A DNA stretch of 64,000 nt from a virus. Within the stretch, counting starts at the first letter, position 1; each line of letters starts with the position of its first letter. A program made the translations under genes and the position numbers. The stretch lies in the IMG/VR virus record IMGVR_UViG_3300025767_001103, positions 1 to 64,000 of that record; one strand, written 5' to 3'. The notes under the pieces were generated by a model that was given only the letters and a program-made list of their open reading frames with translations, was not told the origin of the DNA and made no database searches. This document shows, piece by piece, positions 48,710 to 57,889 of the stretch.

Positions 48710-49741
48710 ATGTATAAAGAGCAAGTAAGCAAAATAACAAAAGATTTAAAAAGAACTAAAAAAGCAATTATTGCAATTGGGTGTTCGTTTGTACAAGGTC
48801 AAGGAGCAGTCGATGACGAATTATATCAAGACTACACTTGGGAATATCATGAAGGACGTCCGCTTACAATAGATCTTACTTACAAACAACGCAAACGACT
48901 GTTAAAAGGTTATTCTAATCTTAAATTAAATGGATTGACAGCAGCAGCTAGTAACATAGATTTTACTATGATGGAGTATGATAATGCATTTGTTAATGTA
49001 TTGTGTAACAAATATTTTAATAAGTCGTACACTCCGATTAATTTAGGAATCAGAGGTTGCGGCAATCGAGCTTCAATTAAAGAATTATATATGTACCCTG
49101 AAATTAGCTATGATGATTTACAAGAAATTATAGTTTTGTATGCTCCTAGTGGTCTTGAAAGATTTGATTTCATTAATGATCAAGCAGAAGACCATTTTAA
49201 TTGGAAAGCGATGTGGCCACATTACGAACATATGGAAGAAGATAATTCTAGACTTCCTTTATGGAAAGGGTATGGTCAATTATTACATAGTGATAAATTT
49301 GAAGTATTAGAACAAATTGCACACGTACAAGAATTATTGACATGGTGCAAATATAGGAACGCAAGATTAGTAATTACGCCAGGATTTGATAGAAGATACG
49401 ACAAAGCATATTTTAACGAATGTTTGTCAACGCAAGTAGAACGAAAAAACGAGATATTTGTAAAGTCTGATAAACCCATTTTTGGAAAAAGTAGAAGTGA
49501 CAAATCTCATTTAATAGATTTGTTTCCGTGGTCCAGCATGTTTAAGCCTGCAGGATTTGATACGTTTGCAGACTTGGTAATTTCTAAAGAAGATAAATTA
49601 GAAGATAAACTAGATCATTATGGACAGTTTTTAGGCAAAGGATCGCCAGACAAATGGATAACACCTTGTTCTCATCCTAGTCAGAAAGGACACGATTTAT
49701 TTGCAAGTTGCTTATATACACATATAGCTGGAAAAACTTAA
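48710..49741 (+). CDS. SGNH-like hydrolase (copy 2)
   Basis: 343 residues. IAIGCSFVQGQG gives GCS at residues 24-26, again with Cys in place of the Asp of GDS. LGIRGCGNRASIKELYM has the Gly and Asn of blocks II and III, and CSHPSQKGHDLFA gives H322 followed by the typical end helix. The usual catalytic D two residues before the His is not obvious (PCSHP). It is larger than the 45684 protein, with an insert of about 100 residues rich in aromatic and acidic residues (DFTMMEYDNAF, DHFNWKAMWPHYEHMEED). The substrate is unknown. It is preceded by TAAGGAATAAAA and tightly packed with its neighbours. Confidence 0.6.
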   Translation: MYKEQVSKITKDLKRTKKAIIAIGCSFVQGQGAVDDELYQDYTWEYHEGRPLTIDLTYKQRKRLLKGYSNLKLNGLTAAASNIDFTMMEYDNAFVNVLCNKYFNKSYTPINLGIRGCGNRASIKELYMYPEISYDDLQEIIVLYAPSGLERFDFINDQAEDHFNWKAMWPHYEHMEEDNSRLPLWKGYGQLLHSDKFEVLEQIAHVQELLTWCKYRNARLVITPGFDRRYDKAYFNECLSTQVERKNEIFVKSDKPIFGKSRSDKSHLIDLFPWSSMFKPAGFDTFADLVISKEDKLEDKLDHYGQFLGKGSPDKWITPCSHPSQKGHDLFASCLYTHIAGKT

Positions 49742-49744
49742 AAA

Positions 49745-50671
49745 ATGAAAAAGAGAAAAAATAAAATGAAAAATGCAGGTTGGGGATCACCTGCCACTGA
49801 TACTATTTCTATGGATGCTAGTCTAATTGAAAATGAATTACCAGTACGAAAATTTTCTGACGGTCAATTCAATGGGCCCGACGGCCCTGGAATTGTTCCT
49901 TTTCCTGGATATCTTAATAATCCTAAGTTTCCATTCGGATCAGTTTTTCCCAAAGTAGCCGGCGTATACAGTTGGATGCAAGGAGATAGCGAAGAAAATT
50001 TTGTAAAACATAAGCGTACACAGCCAGCTACGTGGAAATATTTAACTAAACCGATTACTTACACAATTAACAGCCACGGATACAGAGCGCCTGAATGGAA
50101 AGACATTGATTGGAAAAACTCTGTGGTATTGTTTGGCGATTCTTGTACGTACGGTATTGGAGTGTCCGATGAGGAAACTATTGGATTCCAGTTAGCGCAA
50201 TTATTAGGTAGACCGGTGATTAATTTAGGAGTAGGTGGTGGCTCAAATACTTTAATGATACACAACGCTACTCATTTGCTAGAATATTTTCCAACTCCGT
50301 ACGCAGTAGCAAATATTTGGAGCACAACTAATAGATTTAGATTTTTTACAGAATTTCATACGTATGATGCAGGAGCATGGGACCGAAACGCTGTTAAAGT
50401 AAGTGAACACACAGATGTTAGTAAGTTATGGAAACTTACGTTTGCAGATCCTACGCACGAGTTAGGACTTGCGTTCTATGAAGGAAAAATAGCAAAAGCT
50501 ATATGGCAAGATAGAACAAAATATGCTAGTTTATCATTTTTTGGAGACTCTGCACATTATACTAGATCTGATCAATATTTTGTAATAGATAACAAGGCCA
50601 GGGACTTAGTACATCCTGGAGAAGAAAGTTGTAGAAAAGTGGCACAATTTTTATATGGAAAATTTAAATGA
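49745..50671 (+). CDS. SGNH-like hydrolase (copy 3)
   Basis: 308 residues from the ATG at 49745; an in-frame ATG at 49766 is an alternative, and the ribosome sites are equally weak. VVLFGDSCTYGIGVSDEETI is the best SGNH block I of the three, with S133 in a true GDS. LGVGGGSNTLMI supplies Gly and Asn, and DLVHP gives D287 and H290. The family includes esterases and acyltransferases acting on sugars. The N-terminal 130 residues (TISMDASLIENELPVRKFSD, then GIVPFPGYLNNPKFPFG) are unplaced. The next gene overlaps by 4 bases, joining it to the second N-twitch radical SAM gene. Confidence 0.75.
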   Translation: MKKRKNKMKNAGWGSPATDTISMDASLIENELPVRKFSDGQFNGPDGPGIVPFPGYLNNPKFPFGSVFPKVAGVYSWMQGDSEENFVKHKRTQPATWKYLTKPITYTINSHGYRAPEWKDIDWKNSVVLFGDSCTYGIGVSDEETIGFQLAQLLGRPVINLGVGGGSNTLMIHNATHLLEYFPTPYAVANIWSTTNRFRFFTEFHTYDAGAWDRNAVKVSEHTDVSKLWKLTFADPTHELGLAFYEGKIAKAIWQDRTKYASLSFFGDSAHYTRSDQYFVIDNKARDLVHPGEESCRKVAQFLYGKFK

Positions 50672-52185
50672 GTGATTATAATAAATCAGCAGATATAGCA
50701 GAAGCACAATTAAAGCGTATTTCGCCAAGCATGTGTTATGCTAAGTGGGCACAAATGTCTATGCATTTAACCAACGGCACCACGCATAGTTGTTATCATC
50801 CCCCGCTACATAAAATTGATGTTACGGAAATATTAGACAATCCAAGTGCGTTACATAATACTAAGCAAAAAAAACAAGAACGCAAAGAAATGCTAGCAGG
50901 CAAGAGGCCCGATGGATGTTCATATTGCTGGAAGATTGAAGACCAAGGCGACCGAAGTGACAGAATTTATCGTAGCGGCGAACAATGGGCTCAAAATGCT
51001 AAAACTGATATAATCGAATCATTAGATACCGGCGATGTTATACCGCGTTATGTAGAAGTAAATTTTAATCAAGCATGTAATTTAAAATGTTCGTATTGCA
51101 GTCCGCACCTAAGTACTACATGGGAAGAAGAAGTAAACAAGTTTGGCCCGTACAATGTTGTAGATGATAAAGGTGAAGAAGTTGAACATAATAATATCGA
51201 GTATCTAACAACTGAAGGATTAATGCCGCTGAAAAGCAAGCAAGCAGATAATCCGTATGTAACAGCATTTTGGAAATGGTGGCCAGACTTATACAAGAAG
51301 CTTGAAGTATTTCGTATTACAGGCGGCGAACCTCTAATGGATGTTAATACTTTTAAAGTACTTGACTATATCTATGAAAATCCTAACGCATGGCTAGAAG
51401 TTAGTGTAACTAGTAATTTTTGTCCCCCTAAGCCCGAGCTAATGACTAAGTTTATCGACAAGTTAAAGAGATTAGAAGAAATACAAATTTGGAAGGACGA
51501 CGATCGATTTAATCCTGGTTCAGGTAACAACTGGTATGTTAATATGGCATTAAAGAATGTTGCTGTATTTGTTAGTGTTGATTCTGTAGACGAACAAGCC
51601 GAGTACATTAGAACAGGACTTGACTATAGTGTTATGAAAAAAAATGTAGATACCTTTTTAACAGAAACTAATAACACAACAATGACGTTTATTAATACAT
51701 TTAATGCTCTAAGTATTCCTAAGTTTAAAAACTTTTTAGAATACATACTTAAATTAAGAACACAGTACAGCAAAGATAATCAAGGAACAAAGTATATTCC
51801 CATACATGATCCTTATAGTACACACAACGATTATGAAATACATCCACGCCAGCGCATTTGGTTCGATATCCCAATACTGAGAAATCCTGCCTGGCAAGCA
51901 ATACATATTTTGCCAAAAGAGTTTGATCATTATCTAGAAGAGGCAATTGCATTTATGAAAGCAAATGCAAATACTGATAACTTTGTAGGATTTTATGACT
52001 TTGAAATTGAAAAAGCAGAACGTAATTTGGCAGCATTAAAAGCAAGAAATTTAAGTAGTCCGGAAGCACTCGAAAGAAATCGTCGCAACTTAGTTAAGTA
52101 TTTTGATCAACACGATGCTCGCCGAGGCACAAATTTTTGTAAAACCTTTCCTGAGTTTGCCGAACTGTATAATCAATACTCTTGA
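50668..52185 (+). CDS. Radical SAM protein with N-terminal twitch domain (copy 2)
   Basis: 505 residues, a clear paralogue of the 42318 protein. The N-terminal domain keeps C23, C42, C84 and C87 at identical positions (MCYAKW, HSCYHP, GCSYCW). The core has C137, C141 and C144 (CNLKCSYC), the ITGGEPLMD SAM-binding motif, and later VSVDSVDEQAEYIRTGL. The tail (DARRGTNFCKTFPEFAELY) repeats the family end. Extra length lies after residue 280 and in the C-terminal part (IWFDIPILRNPAWQ, then a Lys/Glu-rich helix). The neighbour downstream is the GT-like paralogue at 52216. The promoter for that neighbour begins inside this stop codon. Confidence 0.9.
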   Translation: MSDYNKSADIAEAQLKRISPSMCYAKWAQMSMHLTNGTTHSCYHPPLHKIDVTEILDNPSALHNTKQKKQERKEMLAGKRPDGCSYCWKIEDQGDRSDRIYRSGEQWAQNAKTDIIESLDTGDVIPRYVEVNFNQACNLKCSYCSPHLSTTWEEEVNKFGPYNVVDDKGEEVEHNNIEYLTTEGLMPLKSKQADNPYVTAFWKWWPDLYKKLEVFRITGGEPLMDVNTFKVLDYIYENPNAWLEVSVTSNFCPPKPELMTKFIDKLKRLEEIQIWKDDDRFNPGSGNNWYVNMALKNVAVFVSVDSVDEQAEYIRTGLDYSVMKKNVDTFLTETNNTTMTFINTFNALSIPKFKNFLEYILKLRTQYSKDNQGTKYIPIHDPYSTHNDYEIHPRQRIWFDIPILRNPAWQAIHILPKEFDHYLEEAIAFMKANANTDNFVGFYDFEIEKAERNLAALKARNLSSPEALERNRRNLVKYFDQHDARRGTNFCKTFPEFAELYNQYS

Positions 52186-52210
52186 CATATACAATAATGA
52201 ATGTTATAAT
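52182..52210 (+). promoter_or_regulatory. Perfect consensus sigma70-type promoter, possibly leaderless
   Basis: TTGACA (52182-52187) and TATAAT (52205-52210) are both perfect and separated by 17 bases. The expected start site, about 6-7 bases after TATAAT, is 52216-52217, where the next gene's ATG begins. The -35 box includes the TGA stop of the previous gene. Confidence 0.8.
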
Positions 52211-52215
52211 AAACT

Positions 52216-52890
52216 ATGTATGATATTGTATTCATAAGTTATCAAGAACTCAGTGCAGACGAAAACTACGCAGCTCTGAAGGCTAGATTTCCTATGGCCA
52301 AACGAGTACATGGCATTAAAGGAATACATCAAGCACACATTAAAGCTGCAAAGAAATGCTTTACTAAAATGTGTTGGATTGTAGATGCCGATGCAATAAT
52401 ACTGAACGACTTTAACTTTGATTATGTTGTTCCTGAACATCAATTAGATCATGTACACGTATGGCGTAGCCAAAATCCTATCAATGAGTTGGTGTACGGT
52501 TACGGAGGAGTAAAATTATTTCCTCGTAAACTAACAATAGACATGGATTTAACAAAACCAGACATGACTACAAGTATTAGTCCACATTTTATTGCGGTAG
52601 AACAAGTTGCAAACATCACAGCTTTTAATACTGATCCGTTTAACACTTGGAAAAGTGCATTTAGAGAATGTGCAAAGTTGAGTAGTAAAATAATCGATAG
52701 GCAAAATAATGAAGAAACAGAACAAAGACTTGATACTTGGTGTACAAAAGGCATTGAGAGACGCTATGGCGATTACGCTATTGCTGGCGCTAATGCTGGT
52801 AGGGAGTTTGGGATTTCTAATAGGAGCGATATTAGCCTTATAAACAATTTTGAGTGGTTACATGAACAATTTTCAAAACATACCGTTTGA
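52216..52890 (+). CDS. Glycosyltransferase-like protein paired with N-twitch radical SAM gene (copy 2)
   Basis: 224 residues, a paralogue of the 41398 protein. Shared blocks: YDIVFISYQELSADENYAAL, RVHGIKGIHQAHIKAA, WIVDADAIIL with DxD at residues 57-59, and NPINELVYGYGGVKLFPR. The C-terminal 80 residues are shorter and different. The ATG at 52216 sits where transcription should start, so translation may be leaderless; the leader has no ribosome site. It overlaps the next radical SAM gene by about 29-41 bases, depending on that gene's start. The likely role is sugar transfer, with the acceptor unknown. Confidence 0.6.
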   Translation: MYDIVFISYQELSADENYAALKARFPMAKRVHGIKGIHQAHIKAAKKCFTKMCWIVDADAIILNDFNFDYVVPEHQLDHVHVWRSQNPINELVYGYGGVKLFPRKLTIDMDLTKPDMTTSISPHFIAVEQVANITAFNTDPFNTWKSAFRECAKLSSKIIDRQNNEETEQRLDTWCTKGIERRYGDYAIAGANAGREFGISNRSDISLINNFEWLHEQFSKHTV

Positions 52891-53866
52891 CGACATAACA
52901 AGTTTTGGTCAAAAGACTCTACTAAACACAAATTTGTTCACAGTTAGCTGGATCCTTGCAAGGTTTTGCAATTACAATTGCAGCTATTGCTGGCCCTATG
53001 CTCGAAGTAGCACGCCTGACCACCAAGACTTAGAAATATATACAAATTCCATTGACGAAATAAAACGTCAAGCAAGAGAAAATGGGTTTACCGACTTTCA
53101 CTTTAGCTTTAGTGGCGGCGAACCTACTGCATATAAATACTTTGGGAAGGTCATAGACCATTATTGCAGTGATGCAACTCCTGAGTACCAGAGTATCCAC
53201 ATGACGACCAATCTAAGCCCAGGAAGCAAATGGTGGAACAACTGGTTAGAAGCTACGAGCAGTCTGCAACGTAGGAGTATTACTGCAAGCTATCACGCAG
53301 AGTTTGCAAACGAACAAGAATTTGGAGATAAATGTCTCCAACTTATGAAAGCAGGTGTGTATGTTACAATCAACCAAGTTATGGTTCCTGAAATGTTTCA
53401 AGAGCTTTACGAACGCTTACAACGATTTGCCGCCCGAGGTATTAATGTTACTGTCAAGCCACAGTCCGACCCTACAGCCTCTCATGTTGTATCCGGATAT
53501 ACAGATGTACAACTTAACAAACTGCAAACTGGATTCCCTCAAAGAATCCCAGACGAATTTAAAAAAATAATACCGTTGTTACAGGTAGAATTACAAGACA
53601 AAGACGGTAACATCTATTATATAGACCAAGCAGAACGCTTTAATTCCTTTGGATTTAACAAGTTCAAAGGATGGCATTGCAACGCAGGATACCAAGGATG
53701 CGTCATTAGAGAGAATGAAGTTAAGCGCAGCTACAGTTGCCATGATGAACCCTTAGGCACGTTAGACGGCGGCTTTGAGCTGTTTAAAGCACCTTCTAAG
53801 TGTATTACACCTACTTGTGTAAGTAGCGCAGATAGTAAATTACCAAAGGTAAAGTATGAAAGTTGA
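52862..53866 (+). CDS. Radical SAM protein with GWxCNxG C-terminal module (copy 1)
   Basis: 334 residues from the ATG at 52862; an in-frame TTG at 52850 would add four residues. The cluster is C36, C40 and C43 (CNYNCSYC), followed by FSFSGGEPTAYKYFG. The C-terminal module reads NKFKGWHCNAGYQGCVI, then SYSCHDEP, then KCITPTC and SSADSKLPKV, a Cys-rich SPASM-like part shared with the proteins at 56918 and 57873. It probably holds an auxiliary Fe-S cluster. The sequence is visibly less AT-rich than its neighbours. It overlaps the methyltransferase gene by 11 bases. The substrate is unknown. Confidence 0.88.
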   Translation: MNNFQNIPFDDITSFGQKTLLNTNLFTVSWILARFCNYNCSYCWPYARSSTPDHQDLEIYTNSIDEIKRQARENGFTDFHFSFSGGEPTAYKYFGKVIDHYCSDATPEYQSIHMTTNLSPGSKWWNNWLEATSSLQRRSITASYHAEFANEQEFGDKCLQLMKAGVYVTINQVMVPEMFQELYERLQRFAARGINVTVKPQSDPTASHVVSGYTDVQLNKLQTGFPQRIPDEFKKIIPLLQVELQDKDGNIYYIDQAERFNSFGFNKFKGWHCNAGYQGCVIRENEVKRSYSCHDEPLGTLDGGFELFKAPSKCITPTCVSSADSKLPKVKYES

Positions 53867-54476
53867 TATACAAGACGTTCTATTTTGGATGGATGCAATC
53901 CGTAATAGTGAGGATCGCTATCGTACATTAGAAAGCTTTTGGAAAGGACAAGTTAATAGTAAAGTATGGCTTGCAGAATCTCTAGAGCAGTTTATGCTAT
54001 ACGATAAACAACGAATTGCTATCTATGGAGGCTGGAATGGCGTACTTGCTAGTATTCTTTTTAATAGCAAATTAAACATAGAATATATTACAAGTGTAGA
54101 TATTGATCCCGTATGTGAGGAAATTGCAAATACTGTAAATAAAAAATACGAGATGGAAAAAAGATTTCGAGCATTAACAGCAGATATGTGCGATGACAGG
54201 ATTTCTTTTATGTTAAAATTTTCTAACATAATTATTAACACAAGTTGTGAACATATTACACAAGATCAATATGATAAGTGGTTAGATAATCAGCCAAATG
54301 ATGCATTGTTTGTAATACAAAGCAATAACTATTTTGATCATGAAGAACATATACGATGTTCTACTGACTTAGGTGATTTTGTACGCATGAGCAAAATTAA
54401 ACCGTTGTGGCAAGGCGAGCTCGAAACACCAAAATATGCACGTTATATGATTATAGGCAGAAAGAAAAATGTTTAA
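53856..54476 (+). CDS. Class I SAM-dependent methyltransferase-like protein
   Basis: 206 residues. Motif I is IAIYGGWNGVLASIL (G58, G59, G62), and VDIDPVCEEIANTV has the acidic residue (D82 or D84) that binds the ribose of SAM. IIINTSCEHITQDQYDKWL and FVIQSNNYFDHEEH fit motifs IV and later of class I methyltransferases. The N-terminal 50 residues are helical. The substrate is unknown; it sits between two radical SAM genes, overlapping both by 8-11 bases, so methylation probably follows or precedes their chemistry. No DNA-methyltransferase catalytic motif such as PCQ or DPPY is seen. Confidence 0.75.
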   Translation: MKVDIQDVLFWMDAIRNSEDRYRTLESFWKGQVNSKVWLAESLEQFMLYDKQRIAIYGGWNGVLASILFNSKLNIEYITSVDIDPVCEEIANTVNKKYEMEKRFRALTADMCDDRISFMLKFSNIIINTSCEHITQDQYDKWLDNQPNDALFVIQSNNYFDHEEHIRCSTDLGDFVRMSKIKPLWQGELETPKYARYMIIGRKKNV

Positions 54477-55536
54477 ATTTGATCAATTAGAAAATATACA
54501 TTTAGAAATTACAAATCGTTGCCAAGCAAGCTGTCCGATGTGTAGTAGAAACTATCACGGCGGTTTAGAAAATCCATTAATTAAAAATCAAGATTGGACA
54601 ATTGACAATTTTAAACACATTTTGAATAGCGAAGTACTAAACCAAATAAACGGTTTTTACTTTTGTGGAAACTTTGGCGATCCTATTATTAATAACGATT
54701 TAGCAGAAATGTGTAGTTATGCAACTGATGTTAATCCTAGTTTAGAGATTAGAATACACACAAACGGCGGAGCAAGAAGTAAAGATTGGTGGAAGAAACT
54801 TGCAAAAGTATTGCCTAATAAACATTGTGTTATTTTTGCAATTGACGGCTTAGCAGATACACATAGTTTATATCGTATTGGTACTGACTTTGACAACGTA
54901 TTAAAAAATGCAAAAGCATTTATTCAAGCAGGCGGAACAGCAGAATGGGCGTTTATTAAATTTAAACACAACGAGCATCAACAACTTGCTTGTGAAGCAT
55001 TAGCAAAAGAACACGGCTTTGCTAAATTTACATGCAAAGACAGTGCAAGATTTGTTGCTACTGATAAGTTTGAAGTTTTAGATAAAAAAGGTCAGCTCGA
55101 ATATTACCTAGAGCCTCCTACAGGAAGTAACATAACTCTTATAACTCAAGATGTAATTGACAATTATAAAGATGTGGTAGACGCCAGTGAAATAGACTGT
55201 TTTGTTTTAAAACAGAAAGAAATTTATATAACTGCACAAAGAAACATTATGCCTTGCTGTTTTTTAGCAAGTGCTCCGTATAATTATATACACCCTAATG
55301 ATTTAGCTAAAGATATTAGACAAAAGATAAAATCACAGCACTCTAGTCTTATTGCAGATTTAGGAAATACTAATGCTCTTAATCATTCTATAAAAGATGT
55401 AATAGATTCTAATGCTTGGCAAACAGTATGGGACAAGTACTGGCATGCAGAAAAACTAATTACATGTGCTAGAACATGTGGTGTAAATAAACTTAGTAAA
55501 CCCAAAGATCAGTTTATAGACAAGGTAGAGATATAA
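54469..55536 (+). CDS. Radical SAM protein (CxxxCxxC, unassigned subfamily)
   Basis: 355 residues. The cluster C18, C22 and C25 (ITNRCQASCPMCSRNYHGG) is close to the N-terminus. In place of GGEP there is GFYFCGNFGDPII, the 'GDP' form seen in some radical SAM families. A later patch (IYITAQRNIMPCCFLASAPY, then CARTCGVNK) suggests a C-terminal Fe-S region. It differs from both paralogous groups in this window, so it probably has a different substrate or step. It overlaps the methyltransferase by 8 bases and the next radical SAM gene by one base (TAATG). The start is the first ATG after AGAAAGAAAA. Confidence 0.85.
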   Translation: MFKFDQLENIHLEITNRCQASCPMCSRNYHGGLENPLIKNQDWTIDNFKHILNSEVLNQINGFYFCGNFGDPIINNDLAEMCSYATDVNPSLEIRIHTNGGARSKDWWKKLAKVLPNKHCVIFAIDGLADTHSLYRIGTDFDNVLKNAKAFIQAGGTAEWAFIKFKHNEHQQLACEALAKEHGFAKFTCKDSARFVATDKFEVLDKKGQLEYYLEPPTGSNITLITQDVIDNYKDVVDASEIDCFVLKQKEIYITAQRNIMPCCFLASAPYNYIHPNDLAKDIRQKIKSQHSSLIADLGNTNALNHSIKDVIDSNAWQTVWDKYWHAEKLITCARTCGVNKLSKPKDQFIDKVEI

Positions 55537-56921
55537 TGTCAGATTTAGAAAAGTATCAAGCTGAAATTGCAGAAGTAAGCGGCACAGAAACATTTTGTGT
55601 GTTACCTTGGATACATATGGCAACTAGACCAAATGGCGATATGCGATTATGTTGTACATCTAATGCAAGTGGCGCAGGTGATAATCATGAAGTAGGTCTT
55701 GTAAAAATGGAAGATGGCAAACCTGCAAACTTTGGTAAAAATACACCTTTGGAGGCATGGAATAACGATTACATGAAAAGTGTACGTACAACTATGCTTA
55801 ATGGTGAAATCCCTGCAAGTTGTACAGGTTGTTTTAAAGAAGAAAGACAAGGTATTGTAAGTAAGCGTATCTGGGAAACAGGCACTTGGCATCGAGACGA
55901 CAACGGTGTAGATATTCCTGAACTTATTCGTCAAACAAAAGAAGACGGTTCTGTGCCAGAAAATTTAAAATATTTGGATCTAAGATTAGGACATACGTGC
56001 AACATTAAGTGTGTAATGTGTAGCCCGCATGATTCAAGTAAGTGGGTTGCGGACCATAAAAAACTTATTACAGTATTACAAGATCCTGAAGTTAAACGAC
56101 AAATGCAATGGGATCGCAAATTGTTTAATAACAAGTGGCACGAGAAAGATTCATTCTGGAAAGAAATTAATGCACAAATTCCTAACCTAAGACAAGTGTA
56201 CTTTGCTGGAGGCGAGCCTCTAATGATTAAAGAACACAAAATGTTTATTAAAGAAATTATTCGTCAAGGCTATCAAGATAAAATACTATTACGTTATAAC
56301 TCAAACGGATTGCTTGTAGATGAAGAATTAATTGAGCTATGGTCAAAGTTTCATAAAGTTAAATTTGCTGTTAGTGTCGATGCAAGTTTTGAACGTGATG
56401 ATTATATTCGCTTCCCTACAAAATTTGCTGATGTAGAACGCACACTGCATATGCTAGATAACACACCTGACAACATACATATTAGTATGGCAACAGCCGT
56501 GCAAATATTCAATATTAAACACATGCCTGATTTTATAAAGTGGAAAATAAACAGTAATTTTAAAAAGATGAATATTGGTTTAGTAGGCGGAGTAAAAATG
56601 GGAGGCGGATTGGTTAACATGCATCTAGTACATATACCAACGTTTCTTAATATTACAATACTACCAGAACAAGACAAACAAGAAGTGCGTGAACGTTTTG
56701 CAGAACTTAAAACATGGCTATGGGAAAATTACACACAAGACGATGATTTTTGGATACATAATCCATCTGGCTGGTCCAAGTGGGAAGGGTTGTTAACACA
56801 CATGGATTCGGCAGATAACAGTCATTTACTTTCTGGATTTAAAGAGTATGTAAACAAGCTCGATGCTATCCGTGGTTTAAACGCAGCAGCTATATTTCCT
56901 GAACTAGCACACTTGCTATGA
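55536..56921 (+). CDS. Radical SAM protein with N-terminal twitch domain (copy 3)
   Basis: 461 residues. The N-terminal domain has C21, C39, C40, C96 and C99 (FCVLPWIHM, RLCCTSN, SCTGCF), a variant with an extra adjacent Cys also found in the 58771 protein. The core is C155, C159 and C162 (CNIKCVMCSPHDSSKW) with FAGGEPLMIKEH. KFAVSVDASFERDDYIRFPT and a tail of LDAIRGLNAAAIFPELAHL close it. It forms a second branch of the twitch group with the 58771 protein. It is overlapped by 4 bases by the 56918 gene. Auxiliary clusters may bind the substrate or pass electrons; the actual reaction is unknown. Confidence 0.9.
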   Translation: MSDLEKYQAEIAEVSGTETFCVLPWIHMATRPNGDMRLCCTSNASGAGDNHEVGLVKMEDGKPANFGKNTPLEAWNNDYMKSVRTTMLNGEIPASCTGCFKEERQGIVSKRIWETGTWHRDDNGVDIPELIRQTKEDGSVPENLKYLDLRLGHTCNIKCVMCSPHDSSKWVADHKKLITVLQDPEVKRQMQWDRKLFNNKWHEKDSFWKEINAQIPNLRQVYFAGGEPLMIKEHKMFIKEIIRQGYQDKILLRYNSNGLLVDEELIELWSKFHKVKFAVSVDASFERDDYIRFPTKFADVERTLHMLDNTPDNIHISMATAVQIFNIKHMPDFIKWKINSNFKKMNIGLVGGVKMGGGLVNMHLVHIPTFLNITILPEQDKQEVRERFAELKTWLWENYTQDDDFWIHNPSGWSKWEGLLTHMDSADNSHLLSGFKEYVNKLDAIRGLNAAAIFPELAHLL

Positions 56922-57889
56922 AAGAGCTAATTAAAATAGAAACAATGGAGTCTAAAAATAGACTCCGTATAGAGTATATGGTGGGAAACTATTGTAACTA
57001 TAAATGTTTGTATTGCGGCGATTATGCTAACGGTGGAGATACTAGATGGCCAAACGACTACGAGTCATTGATAAAACATTTTACTCATCTATTAGATTTT
57101 TATATAGCAAACGGTAGAGATAGATTTGAAGTAAATCTGTTAGGTGGTGAACCTACACTTTGGCCAAACGTTGCTAAATTTGCTAGAGACTTAAAAGCAA
57201 TGTATAACGTAAAAGTTACAATGACTACAAATGGTAGTAGAACTATTCGATGGTGGGAGAAAAATGCTAAAGCGTTTGATAAAATATTATTCAGCTATCA
57301 CCACAAAGAAGCTGACTTGCCGCATTTTATAAATGTATTAGACACTGTTTACGATCAAGGAATTCCAATGAACACGTTAGTAATGATGGATCCTACTGTT
57401 TGGGACGAGTGTATAGATGCAATAGAACAAATGAAACAAAGTAAAAGACGTTGGTTTATTAGTGCAATGGAAGTTCATCCTCCTCAGTATACCACAGAGC
57501 AGCGTGAGGTATTTAAAAAACATGCTAAGAGAAGGCCGCCCATCTTAAAGGTTTTAAAAGACGAATGGGAAAATGTTATTAAGGGAAGAACTAAACTAAT
57601 ATATAGCGACGGATCTAAAAAGCGTGTAGAACGTAACTATCTTTCAACAAACAATCTAAATAATTTTAAAGGATGGATGTGTAATATAGGATTAGAAAAT
57701 ATTAATATACAAAAAGATGGAAGAATTACAGGCGTATGCGGAAATTTTGTATATGGCGAACAACAACACTATAATCTATATGATCCTGACTTTGTTACTA
57801 AATTTAATCCTAAATTAGTTCCTAGCGTATGTACAAAATGTGTGTGCTGGTGTCAACCTGAACAACTAATGACTAAGTGGAAACCTTAG
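56918..57889 (+). CDS. Radical SAM protein with GWxCNxG C-terminal module (copy 2)
   Basis: 323 residues. The core has C26, C30 and C33 (YCNYKCLYCGDYANGG) and LLGGEPTLWPN. The C-terminal module reads NNFKGWMCNIGLENINI, then GRITGVCGNF, then CTKCVCWCQPEQLMTKW, with the SPASM-like Cys cluster of the 52862 and 57873 proteins. The final motif is nearest the minus-strand 57873 protein. A Lys/Arg-rich insert (AKRRPPILKVL, then GRTKLIYSDGSKKRVER) is a possible substrate-contact loop. Its end overlaps the convergent 57873 gene by 17 bases, so the two transcripts collide here. The reaction is unknown. Confidence 0.88.
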   Translation: MKELIKIETMESKNRLRIEYMVGNYCNYKCLYCGDYANGGDTRWPNDYESLIKHFTHLLDFYIANGRDRFEVNLLGGEPTLWPNVAKFARDLKAMYNVKVTMTTNGSRTIRWWEKNAKAFDKILFSYHHKEADLPHFINVLDTVYDQGIPMNTLVMMDPTVWDECIDAIEQMKQSKRRWFISAMEVHPPQYTTEQREVFKKHAKRRPPILKVLKDEWENVIKGRTKLIYSDGSKKRVERNYLSTNNLNNFKGWMCNIGLENINIQKDGRITGVCGNFVYGEQQHYNLYDPDFVTKFNPKLVPSVCTKCVCWCQPEQLMTKWKP

